A stretch of 9,243 nucleotides of DNA, from the NCBI GenBank assembly GCA_025966295.1, contig JAOPVD010000269.1, positions 1 to 9,243 of the forward strand, given 5' to 3'. Both the position numbers and the translations under genes were made by a program. The notes beneath the pieces were generated by a model, which worked only from the letters and a program-made list of their open reading frames with translations, searched no databases and was not told the DNA's origin. Origin of the DNA: Frankiales bacterium. Lineage in GTDB: Bacteria > Actinomycetota > Actinomycetes > Mycobacteriales > SCTD01. Below, one piece after another: positions 1 through 6,143 of the stretch. How positions within the stretch are numbered: the stretch's first letter is position 1; the number at the start of each line of letters is the position of its first letter.

Positions 1-991
1 CCGCGAAGTGGCAGGCGGACCGGTGCGCGGACAGCCCGTCGGGCCGGTCCATGAGGTCCGGGTCCTCGACGGAGCAGATCTCCTGCGCCTTCCAGCACCG
101 GGTGTGGAACCGGCAGCCGGACGGCGGGTTGGCGGGGCTCGGGACGTCCCCGACCAGAATGATCTGGTCGGTGAGGCCGCGCATGGCCGGGTCGGGCACC
201 GGCACCGCGGACAGCAGCGCCTGGGTGTAGGGGTGCGTCGGGTGCGAGTAGATCTGGTCCTCGTCGCCGATCTCCACCACGTTGCCGAGGTACATCACCG
301 CGACCCGGTCGGCGATGTGCCGCACCACGGACAGGTCGTGGGCGATGAACATGTAGGACAACCCGAAGTCGTCCTGGAGCTTCTCGAGCAGGTTGATGAC
401 CTGCGCCTGCACCGACACGTCCAGTGCCGACACCGGCTCGTCGCAGATGATGACCTTCGGGCGGAGCGCCAGCCCCCGGGCGATACCGATGCGCTGCCGC
501 TGACCACCGGAGAACTGGTGCGGGTAGCGGTTGATGTGCTCGGGGTTGAGTCCGACGACGTCGAGCAGCTCCTGCACCTTCTGCCGCCGGCTGCCCTTGG
601 GCGCGACCTCGCGGTGGATCTCGAACGGCTCGCCGACGATGTCCCCGACCGTCAGGCGCGGGTTCAGCGAGGTGTACGGGTCCTGCAGGACGATCTGGAT
701 GTTGCGCCGCATCTCCCGCAGCGCCTTGCCGCGCAGCTTGAAGATGTCCACGCCCTCGAAGAAGACGTGGCCGGCAGTGGGGCGCTCCAGGGCCATCACC
801 AGCCGGGCGAGCGTGGACTTGCCGCAGCCGGACTCCCCGACGACGCCCAGCGTCTCCCCGCGGTGCAGGTCGAAGCTGACGCCGTCGACCGCGCGGACCG
901 CGCCGACCTGCCGCTGGAACAGCACCCCTCGGGTCAACGGGAAGTGCTTGACGAGGTCGCGGACCTCGAGGACCTTCTCAGCGCTCGGCAC
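1..991 (-). CDS. dppF: Peptide ABC transporter ATPase, DppF/OppF type (3' end cut by window)
   Basis: This is the second cytoplasmic ATPase of an oligo/dipeptide importer; with its partner DppD it hydrolyses ATP to drive uptake through DppB and DppC. 330 residues are visible and only a short C-terminus is probably missing. Seen motifs: Walker A GESGCGKST at residues 52-60, Q-loop glutamine 103 in LQDPYTSLNPR, signature FSGGQRQR at 160-167, Walker B VIICDEP at 180-186, D-loop SALD, and switch histidine 218 in AHD. The C-terminal oligopeptide-transporter region holds Cys293, Cys299, Cys306 and Cys327, a pattern linked to a 4Fe-4S cluster in related importers. The GTG start at 991 overlaps the end of dppD by 14 bases and has an AAGG ribosome site 6 bases upstream, inside dppD, which implies coupled translation. 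DppF versus OppF, and the peptide transported, cannot be decided from sequence. Confidence 0.93.
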   Translation of the reverse strand, partial: MPSAEKVLEVRDLVKHFPLTRGVLFQRQVGAVRAVDGVSFDLHRGETLGVVGESGCGKSTLARLVMALERPTAGHVFFEGVDIFKLRGKALREMRRNIQIVLQDPYTSLNPRLTVGDIVGEPFEIHREVAPKGSRRQKVQELLDVVGLNPEHINRYPHQFSGGQRQRIGIARGLALRPKVIICDEPVSALDVSVQAQVINLLEKLQDDFGLSYMFIAHDLSVVRHIADRVAVMYLGNVVEIGDEDQIYSHPTHPYTQALLSAVPVPDPAMRGLTDQIILVGDVPSPANPPSGCRFHTRCWKAQEICSVEDPDLMDRPDGLSAHRSACHFA

Positions 992-2102
992 GGTTCACCT
1001 TCGCGGGCTTCGCAGTGGTGGGGGTCTTGCGGGGCTTCGCGGGTGCGGCCGCGGCCTCGGACGGCCGGGTCTCGGACCCGGTACCTGTCGCGAAGGCGGT
1101 ACCGGTCCGGGCCAGCACGTCCTCCCAGAAGTGGCAGGCGCTGCGCCGGTCGCCGCCGATCTGGAACAGCGGCGGCTCCTCGGACCGGCAGACGTCCTGC
1201 GCGTACGGGCACCGGGGGTTGAACGCGCAGCCCGCCGGGATGCGGGTCAGGATCGGCGGCAGGCCCTTGATGGCGCTGAGCTGCTGGCCCTTGCGGTCGA
1301 CCCGCGGGATGGAGTGCAGCAGGCCCTCGGTGTAGGGATGGGCCGGGTTGGCGTAGATCTGGTGCACCGGCGCCTGCTCGACGATCTTCCCCGCGTACAT
1401 CACGGCGATCTTGTCGGCGACGTCGGCGACCACCCCGAGGTCGTGGGTGATGAGGATGAGCCCCATCGACATCTCCTGCAGCAGCTCGCGCAGCAGCTGC
1501 ATGATCTGCGCCTGCACGGTGACGTCCAGCGCGGTCGTCGGCTCGTCCGCGATCAGCACCTCGGGGTCGAGCGCGATGGCGATCGCGATCATGATGCGCT
1601 GCCGCATGCCGCCCGAGAACTGGTGCGGGAAGTCGCCGAACCGGTCCTTGGCGGCCGGGATCTTCACCCGGTCCATCAGCTCGATGGCGCGCTTCTTGGA
1701 CTCCCCGCGGGACATCCCGCGGTGGGTGCGGAACATCTCGGCGATCTGGAACCCGACGGAGTAGACCGGGTTCAGCGCTGAGAGCGCGTCCTGGAAGACC
1801 ATCGAGATCTTCTCGCCCCGGACCGCCTGCCGCTCACCGACCGACATGGTGAGCAGGTCCTGGCCGCGGAACAGCACCCGGCCACCGGTGACGAAGCCGG
1901 GTGGGCTGTCGATGATGCCCATGATGGCCTGCGCCGTGACGCTCTTGCCGGACCCGGACTCGCCGAGCACGGCGAGGGTCTGGCCCTGCTCCAGGGTATA
2001 GCTCACGCCGTTGACGGCCTTGGCGACGCCGTCGCGGGTGCGGAACTCCACCTGCAGGTCGTCGACCTCGAGCAAGGGCGCGTGCGGGGAGCCCGGAGTC
2101 AC
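978..2102 (-). CDS. dppD: Peptide ABC transporter ATPase, DppD/OppD type
   Basis: This is the first of two ABC ATPases of the peptide importer, cytoplasmic and docked on the permease pair. The 374-residue protein shows Walker A GESGSGKS (47-54), Q-loop glutamine 104 in VFQDALSALNP, signature FSGGMRQR (163-169), Walker B VLIADEP (182-188) and switch histidine 220. The C-terminal domain contains Cys292, Cys298, Cys305 and Cys323 in a CxFxPRC...C...C arrangement, matching the iron-sulfur motif described in related peptide importers. After about residue 327 a basic Ala/Pro/Lys/Thr-rich tail follows; it is unlike the rest of the domain and probably disordered. The start used is GTG at 2102, the only conventional start after the dppC stop in this frame, but its ribosome site is poor. 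The 39-base spacer after dppC is in the same frame as the dppC stop codon. Family assignment is secure; the exact start is less so. Confidence 0.93.
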   Translation of the reverse strand: MTPGSPHAPLLEVDDLQVEFRTRDGVAKAVNGVSYTLEQGQTLAVLGESGSGKSVTAQAIMGIIDSPPGFVTGGRVLFRGQDLLTMSVGERQAVRGEKISMVFQDALSALNPVYSVGFQIAEMFRTHRGMSRGESKKRAIELMDRVKIPAAKDRFGDFPHQFSGGMRQRIMIAIAIALDPEVLIADEPTTALDVTVQAQIMQLLRELLQEMSMGLILITHDLGVVADVADKIAVMYAGKIVEQAPVHQIYANPAHPYTEGLLHSIPRVDRKGQQLSAIKGLPPILTRIPAGCAFNPRCPYAQDVCRSEEPPLFQIGGDRRSACHFWEDVLARTGTAFATGTGSETRPSEAAAAPAKPRKTPTTAKPAKVNRAER

Positions 2103-2141
2103 GCTCGTCGAGCTCTCGATGATGTCGGTAACGGTCGGCTC

Positions 2142-3140
2142 CTAGCGCAGTCTCGGGTCGAGCGCGTCGCGGACGGCGTCGCCCAGCATGATGAAGCTCA
2201 GGACGGTGAGCGACAGGGCGCCGGCCGGGAACAGCAGGACGTGCGGTGCGGTCCGCAGCGAGAGTTGGGCGTCGCTGATGTCACCGCCCCACGACACGGT
2301 GTCCGGCGGCAGCCCCAGGCCGAGGAAGGACAGCGTGGCCTCGGCGACGATGTAGATGCCCAGCGAGATGGTCGCGACGACGATCACGGGGGCGACGGCG
2401 TTGGGCAGGATGTGCCGCGTCAGGATGCGCCGGTCGCTGGCCCCGAGCGCGCGGGCCGCCACCACGAAGTCGGCTTCCTTCACCGAGATGACCGCCCCAC
2501 GCATGATGCGGGCGATCTGCGTCCAGCCCAGCACCACCAGCGCCAGCACGACCGTCCAGACGTTGCGGTTCGGGAAGGCCGACAGGAACACGATCGCCCC
2601 CAGCACGAGCGGGATGGCGAAGAAGATGTCGGTGACCCGCGAGAGCACCGAGTCGACGAAGCCGCCGTAGAAGCCGGCGAGAGCGCCGATCAGGCCGCCG
2701 ACCAGCACCGCGCCGAGGGTCGTCAGGAGGCCGACCATGATGGACGGCCGGGCGCCGTACAGCGTCCGGGCGTAGACGTCGCAGCCCTGCCGGTTGTAGC
2801 CGAACGGGTGGCCGTCGGCGGCCCCCATGTCGCTGTACTTCAGGTCGCAGAACTTGGGGTCGGTGTTGGTGAACAGCCCCGGGAACAAGGCGACGAGCAG
2901 GAGCCCGGTGATCAGCGCCGCCGAGACCAAGAAGATCGGCCGGCGCCGCAGGTCGTGCCAGGCGTCGGACCACAGGCTGCGCGGCTTGCCGGTGCCGGGG
3001 TCGCCCGTGCCGGCGACGGCGACCGCGTCGGCCACCGCCACGTCGACCACCTCACCCGCGACGATCTGCTCGCCACCCGGGACGTCCGGACCCGCCAGCG
3101 GCGGCTGGACGCGCGGGAGCGGCGTGGAGCGGTCACTCAT
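2142..3140 (-). CDS. dppC: Peptide ABC transporter permease, DppC/OppC type
   Basis: This is one of the two membrane subunits forming the peptide channel. Of 332 residues, about the first 65 form a Pro/Val/Ala-rich hydrophilic extension that should be cytoplasmic and is longer than in textbook DppC. Six hydrophobic segments follow (roughly 69-90, 133-156, 170-190, 194-212, 250-270 and 303-323). The cytoplasmic EAA loop that contacts the ATPases lies at about 222-246 (EADFVVAARALGASDRR, then HILP). The family motif HPFGYNRQGCDVY precedes the second segment; Cys98 and Cys120 both lie in this external loop and could pair. The ATG start overlaps the dppB stop by 8 bases (ATGAGTGA), with an AGGA ribosome site 6 bases upstream, so translation is likely coupled to dppB. 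It ends with TAG. Confidence 0.94.
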   Translation of the reverse strand: MSDRSTPLPRVQPPLAGPDVPGGEQIVAGEVVDVAVADAVAVAGTGDPGTGKPRSLWSDAWHDLRRRPIFLVSAALITGLLLVALFPGLFTNTDPKFCDLKYSDMGAADGHPFGYNRQGCDVYARTLYGARPSIMVGLLTTLGAVLVGGLIGALAGFYGGFVDSVLSRVTDIFFAIPLVLGAIVFLSAFPNRNVWTVVLALVVLGWTQIARIMRGAVISVKEADFVVAARALGASDRRILTRHILPNAVAPVIVVATISLGIYIVAEATLSFLGLGLPPDTVSWGGDISDAQLSLRTAPHVLLFPAGALSLTVLSFIMLGDAVRDALDPRLR

Positions 3141-4059
3141 AACGGATCCTGGGGTCGAGGACGGCGTACAGCAGGTCGACGAGCAGGTTGGCGAGCAGGT
3201 AGACCATGACCAGCACCGTCACGAAGGACACCACTGTAGGCACCTCGCCGAACTTGATGGCCTGGAAGATCGTGTTGCCGACGCCCGGGACGTTGAAGAT
3301 GGCCTCGGTGACGATGGCGCCGCCCATGAGCGCACCCAGGTCGGCGCCGAGGAAGGTGACGACCGGGATCAGCGAGTTGCGCAGCAGGTGCACCGTGACG
3401 ACCCGCTTGCGGGCGAGCCCCTTGGCGGTGGCCGTGCGCACGTAGTCGGCGCGGACGTTCTCGGCGACCGTGGTGCGGGTCAGCCGCAGCACGTAGGCCA
3501 CCGACAGCGACCCGAGCACGAACCCGGGCAGCAGCAGCTCCTTCAGCGGCGCCCCCTCGCCCACCGTCGGCCGGATCCAGCCGAGCTTGACGCCGATGAC
3601 GAACTGCAGCACGAAGCCCAGGACGAAGACCGGGATCGAGATGATGACCAGCGTCGAGATCAGCGTGGTGGCGTCGAACAGCTTGCCGCGGCGCAGGCCG
3701 GCGATGAGGCCGAGCGGCAGGCCGATCGCGAACTCGATGGCGAAGGCGACGAGCGCCAGCTTGATGGTCACCGGGAAGGCCCGGGCCATGATGTCGAGGA
3801 CCCGCTGGCCGCTGTAGCTGGTGCCGAAGTCGAGGGTGAGCACGCCCTTGAGGTAGTACCAGTACTGCACCAGGATCGGGTCGTTGAGGTGGTACTGCTC
3901 GCGCAGCTGCGCGGCGACGCCGGGGTCCGGCGGGCGGTTGCCCGACAGCGCCTGGATGGGATCGCCCGGCGTCAGGTGGATCATCACGAAGATCAGGAAG
4001 GTCGACCCGAGGAAGACCGGGATCATCTGGAGCAGCCGCCGTATGACGTAGCGCCCCAT
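3133..4059 (-). CDS. dppB: Peptide ABC transporter permease, DppB/OppB type
   Basis: This is the partner membrane subunit of the peptide channel. The 308-residue protein has the usual family length and starts MGRYVIRRLLQMIPV, the normal DppB opening. The first membrane segment (about 10-30) is followed by the family motif HLTPGDP at 28-34. A long external loop carries LDFGTSY (76-82). Five more hydrophobic segments lie at roughly 98-121, 130-157, 176-195, 229-252 and 277-299. The EAA loop lies at about 204-231 (RADYVRTATAKGLARKR, then LLRNSLIP). The protein ends DPRIRYE, again typical. The ATG start has a near-perfect AGGAGGT ribosome site with a 6-base spacer, so this gene can be initiated independently of the binding-protein gene 240 bases upstream. 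Its stop overlaps the dppC start. Confidence 0.95.
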   Translation of the reverse strand: MGRYVIRRLLQMIPVFLGSTFLIFVMIHLTPGDPIQALSGNRPPDPGVAAQLREQYHLNDPILVQYWYYLKGVLTLDFGTSYSGQRVLDIMARAFPVTIKLALVAFAIEFAIGLPLGLIAGLRRGKLFDATTLISTLVIISIPVFVLGFVLQFVIGVKLGWIRPTVGEGAPLKELLLPGFVLGSLSVAYVLRLTRTTVAENVRADYVRTATAKGLARKRVVTVHLLRNSLIPVVTFLGADLGALMGGAIVTEAIFNVPGVGNTIFQAIKFGEVPTVVSFVTVLVMVYLLANLLVDLLYAVLDPRIRYE

Positions 4060-4065
4060 GGGGGG

Positions 4066-4072
4066 ACCTCCT
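4066..4072 (-). promoter_or_regulatory. Strong ribosome binding site of dppB
   Basis: On the minus strand the sequence reads AGGAGGT, followed by six cytosines and then ATG. It is among the best Shine-Dalgarno matches in the window and fits independent initiation of the permease/ATPase part of the operon after the 240-base gap. Confidence 0.85.
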
Positions 4073-4245
4073 GAGTGCTGGGTCGAACAAACGGGTCAGC
4101 CGCGGACGCGGCGGGGTCGTTCACGTGGCGAAGGGGAGGGCCCGTGTGCGCGTCGCGGACCTGCGGCCCGGGCGCCCACGTTAGCAACGGCCGCGCTCGG
4201 CGGGGCCGGATCGGGCCTTGACGGCCGTCCGGCCGGGGGGAAGCG

Positions 4246-4259
4246 CACCGCGAACGGTG
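4246..4259 (-). other. Small hairpin after the binding-protein gene
   Basis: On the minus strand CACCG-TTCG-CGGTG forms a perfect 5-bp stem with a TTCG tetraloop, 40 bases after the binding-protein stop codon. No T-run follows, so it is not a classical terminator. Hairpins here in ABC importer operons often protect the 3' end of the binding-protein message or attenuate read-through, giving more binding protein than membrane subunits; that role is inferred. The rest of the 240-base gap (4060-4299) shows a GGCCGGATC direct repeat (4204-4212 and 4271-4279) and a short CGGCC/GGCCG inverted repeat, but no convincing promoter or gene. Confidence 0.35.
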
Positions 4260-4299
4260 GCTCCCACCCCGGCCGGATCAGGCTTGTGGAGCGGTGGTG

Positions 4300-5964
4300 C
4301 TACTTCTTGGTGATCTGCGTGTACAGCGGGACACCGAAGACGTCGAACTTCACGTTCTCGACGGTCGTCGCGTGGCCACCGGTGCTGTTGGAGTACCACA
4401 GCGGGACGGCCGGCATGTCCTTGACCAGCAGGCGCTCAGCGTCCTGGTAGGCCGCGATGGCGTCCGTCGTCGAGGCGGCGGTGTCGCCCTTCTTGAGCAG
4501 CGCGTCGAACGCCGGGTTGTCGTACAGGGAGTCGTTCGAGCCGGCACCCTTGGCGTAGATCGGGCCCAGGAAGTTGTCCAGCGACGGGTAGTCCATCTGC
4601 CAACCGGTGCGGAAGGCGCTGTCCATCTTCTTGTTGGTGATCGGGTCGCGGAGCGACTTGAAGTCCGCGTACGCCTTGCCCTGGCAGTCGATGGCCAGCG
4701 TGTTCTTGATGCTGTTGCAGACCGCGTCGACCCAGCCCTTGTGCGAGCCGTCGCTGTTGTAGGAGATCGTCATCTTGTTGCCGGGCAGGCCACCGGCCTC
4801 GGCGAGCAGCTTCTTGGCCTTGTCGGGCTGGAAGGTGCAGAACTCACCGCAGATGGTGGTGTCGTAGCCCGGGTTGATGACCGGCGAGGAGAAGTCCTTG
4901 GCCGGGGTGCGGGTGCCGTTGAAGATCTGCTTGGTGATCAGGTCGCGGTCGATCGCCATCGAGATGGCCTGGCGGACCTTGGCCGCGTTGGCACCCTGGA
5001 ACTTCTTGTTGTACAGCGGGAAGCTGAACGACTGGAAGACACCGGCAGGCTGGTTGATCGCCCGGGCACCGAGGTCGTTCTGGAAGCTCTTGAACTGGCT
5101 GTCCGGGATCAGGTCGATGACGTCGAGGTTGTTCGACAGCAGCTCGTTGTAGGCCGAGTCGGCCGACTGGTAGAACTTCAGCGTCACGCCGCCGTTGACC
5201 GGCTTGTCCACACCCGCGTAGGTCGGGTTCTTCTTGGTCTTGATGGCGACCTTGTGCGCCCAGGCGCCGTCCATGACGTACGGGCCGTTGCCGATCGGGG
5301 CCTCACCGAACTTCTTCGGGTCCGCGATCGCGCCGGAGGGCAGCGGGTAGAACGCCGTGTAGCCCAGCCGCAGCGGGAACGAGGCCTGCGCCTTGGCCAG
5401 CTTGATGGTGAACGTCGTGTCGTCGACGACCTTCAGGCCCGACAGGACCTTCGCGGTCGGCTTCGGCAGCGGGTCGTCGGTGTTGTCCGGCGTCGGGTCA
5501 GCCGGGTTGACGGCCGTGTAGCCCTCGATGGGCTCGAAGAAGAAGGAGTTCAGCTGCTTGTTGGTGACCAGCGCGCCGAAGTTCCAGGCGTCGACGAAGG
5601 ACTTGGAGGTCACCTTCTCGCCGTTGCTGAAGGTCCAGCCGCTCTTGAGCTTGACGGTGAAGTTCTGACCGTCGGTGCTCGAGATGGACTCAGCGACCTG
5701 GTTGCGCGGCTTGCCGCTGGCGTCGTAGTCGATGAGGCCGCGGAACAGCAGCTGCATCGCGCGGCCACCACCGGTCTCGTTGGTGTTGGCGGGGAGCAGC
5801 GCGTTCTGCGGCTCCGAGCTGTTCGCGACGACGATGGCGGACGCGTTGCCCTTGCTGCCGCCGTTGTCCGTCGCCTTGTTGTCGCTGCCACCGCACGCGG
5901 TCGCGCCGAGCGCGACGACGAGCCCGGCCGCGAACACGGTCGCCGGCTTGCGTGAGAACTGCAC
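4300..5964 (-). CDS. Peptide-binding lipoprotein of an ABC importer (SBP_bac_5 / OppA-DppA family)
   Basis: This extracellular lipoprotein binds the substrate, probably oligopeptides, and delivers it to DppBC. The 554-residue precursor has a basic n-region (FSRK), a hydrophobic core and a lipobox GATAC with the lipidated cysteine at 24, followed by a Gly/Ser/Asn-rich linker. Family features are the early segment QLLFRGLIDYD (71-81), VKLKSGWTFSNGEKVTS (104-120), the GNGPYV turn (225-230), VRQAISMAIDRDLI (330-343) and GWQMDYPSLDNFLGPIY (454-470). Mature cysteines 372/376 (CX3C) and 416/427 (CX10C) could form disulfides. I chose the GTG at 5964 because AAGGAGG lies 8 bases upstream; the ATG at 5991 has no ribosome site and would put an odd charged stretch before the signal peptide. 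Peptide uptake is strongly suggested by the family and the DppBCDF neighbours, but other substrates occur in this family. Confidence 0.93.
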   Translation of the reverse strand: MQFSRKPATVFAAGLVVALGATACGGSDNKATDNGGSKGNASAIVVANSSEPQNALLPANTNETGGGRAMQLLFRGLIDYDASGKPRNQVAESISSTDGQNFTVKLKSGWTFSNGEKVTSKSFVDAWNFGALVTNKQLNSFFFEPIEGYTAVNPADPTPDNTDDPLPKPTAKVLSGLKVVDDTTFTIKLAKAQASFPLRLGYTAFYPLPSGAIADPKKFGEAPIGNGPYVMDGAWAHKVAIKTKKNPTYAGVDKPVNGGVTLKFYQSADSAYNELLSNNLDVIDLIPDSQFKSFQNDLGARAINQPAGVFQSFSFPLYNKKFQGANAAKVRQAISMAIDRDLITKQIFNGTRTPAKDFSSPVINPGYDTTICGEFCTFQPDKAKKLLAEAGGLPGNKMTISYNSDGSHKGWVDAVCNSIKNTLAIDCQGKAYADFKSLRDPITNKKMDSAFRTGWQMDYPSLDNFLGPIYAKGAGSNDSLYDNPAFDALLKKGDTAASTTDAIAAYQDAERLLVKDMPAVPLWYSNSTGGHATTVENVKFDVFGVPLYTQITKK

Positions 5965-5972
5965 CTGTCGTG

Positions 5973-5979
5973 CCTCCTT
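5973..5979 (-). promoter_or_regulatory. Ribosome binding site that fixes the GTG start of the binding protein
   Basis: The minus strand reads AAGGAGG, 8 bases before the GTG at 5964. It lies between the alternative ATG (5991) and the GTG, so it can serve only the latter. An ACCTCC segment 17 bases upstream (5995-6000) is complementary to its GGAGG core. Confidence 0.85.
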
Positions 5980-6009
5980 CTCCCTGGTCATGCGGGAGGT
6001 CAGACGAAC

Positions 6010-6025
6010 CCGGGCGGTAGCCCGG
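6010..6025 (-). other. Perfect 6-bp hairpin at the predicted mRNA 5' end
   Basis: On the minus strand CCGGGC-TACC-GCCCGG can fold into a 6-bp all-G/C stem with a 4-base loop. It begins 8 bases after the candidate -10 box, i.e. within a few bases of the predicted transcription start, so it would cap the leader of the binding-protein mRNA. It could stabilise the transcript, or as DNA be a regulator site; neither is shown. Confidence 0.5.
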
Positions 6026-6033
6026 CCGGAGGC

Positions 6034-6063
6034 ACTATAAGCATCCGGAGGGCCGGCTGTGAG
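6034..6063 (-). promoter_or_regulatory. Candidate vegetative promoter of the peptide-importer operon
   Basis: On the minus strand a -10 box TATAGT (5 of 6 to TATAAT) lies 18 bases after CTCACA (4 of 6 to TTGACA). It stands out in a G/C-rich background and lies in the only intergenic space before the binding-protein gene. Transcription would start near 6027, giving a leader of about 63 bases. Placement agrees with the gene layout; activity is inferred. Confidence 0.6.
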
Positions 6064-6143
6064 CCACGGCACCGGGGCGCGTCCGAATCGTGATCCCGCT
6101 GTAATACCGCGCCAAACGGACATCTCGCCCACGGCGTGGCTCA
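6060..6143. repeat. 9-bp inverted repeat between tpiA and the importer promoter
   Basis: TGAGCCACG at 6060-6068 is the exact inverted complement of CGTGGCTCA at 6135-6143. The right arm includes the tpiA stop codon and the left arm overlaps the candidate -35 box. Inside lie two further arm pairs: GGCGCG/CGCGCC (6076-6081, 6108-6113) and GTCCG/CGGAC (6081-6085, 6117-6121), which are mutually exclusive because they share a base. The tpiA transcript could form a stem here, possibly ending the glycolytic mRNA, but there is no T-run. Confidence 0.45.

Noticed and set aside
8..4074. Long plus-strand open frames opposite the dpp genes
   Set aside because: These low-complexity His/Arg/Asp/Gly-rich translations are antisense shadows of conserved ABC transporter genes.
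4294..5955. A 553-codon open frame on the plus strand opposite the binding-protein gene
   Set aside because: It mirrors the real gene through high third-position GC; its translation is Val/Arg/Asp/Gly-rich with no recognisable domain, and the minus-strand product is an unmistakable lipoprotein.
4060..5964. Naming the importer BldK after the Streptomyces oligopeptide transporter
   Set aside because: Family membership alone does not show orthology; the gene order differs from what I recall for bldK, and no developmental context is visible.
5989..5991. ATG as the start of the binding protein
   Set aside because: It has no ribosome site upstream, whereas AAGGAGG sits 8 bases before the downstream GTG, which also gives a canonical lipoprotein signal peptide.
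6064..6140. A classical intrinsic terminator after tpiA
   Set aside because: Inverted repeats exist but no T-run follows any of them on the minus strand.
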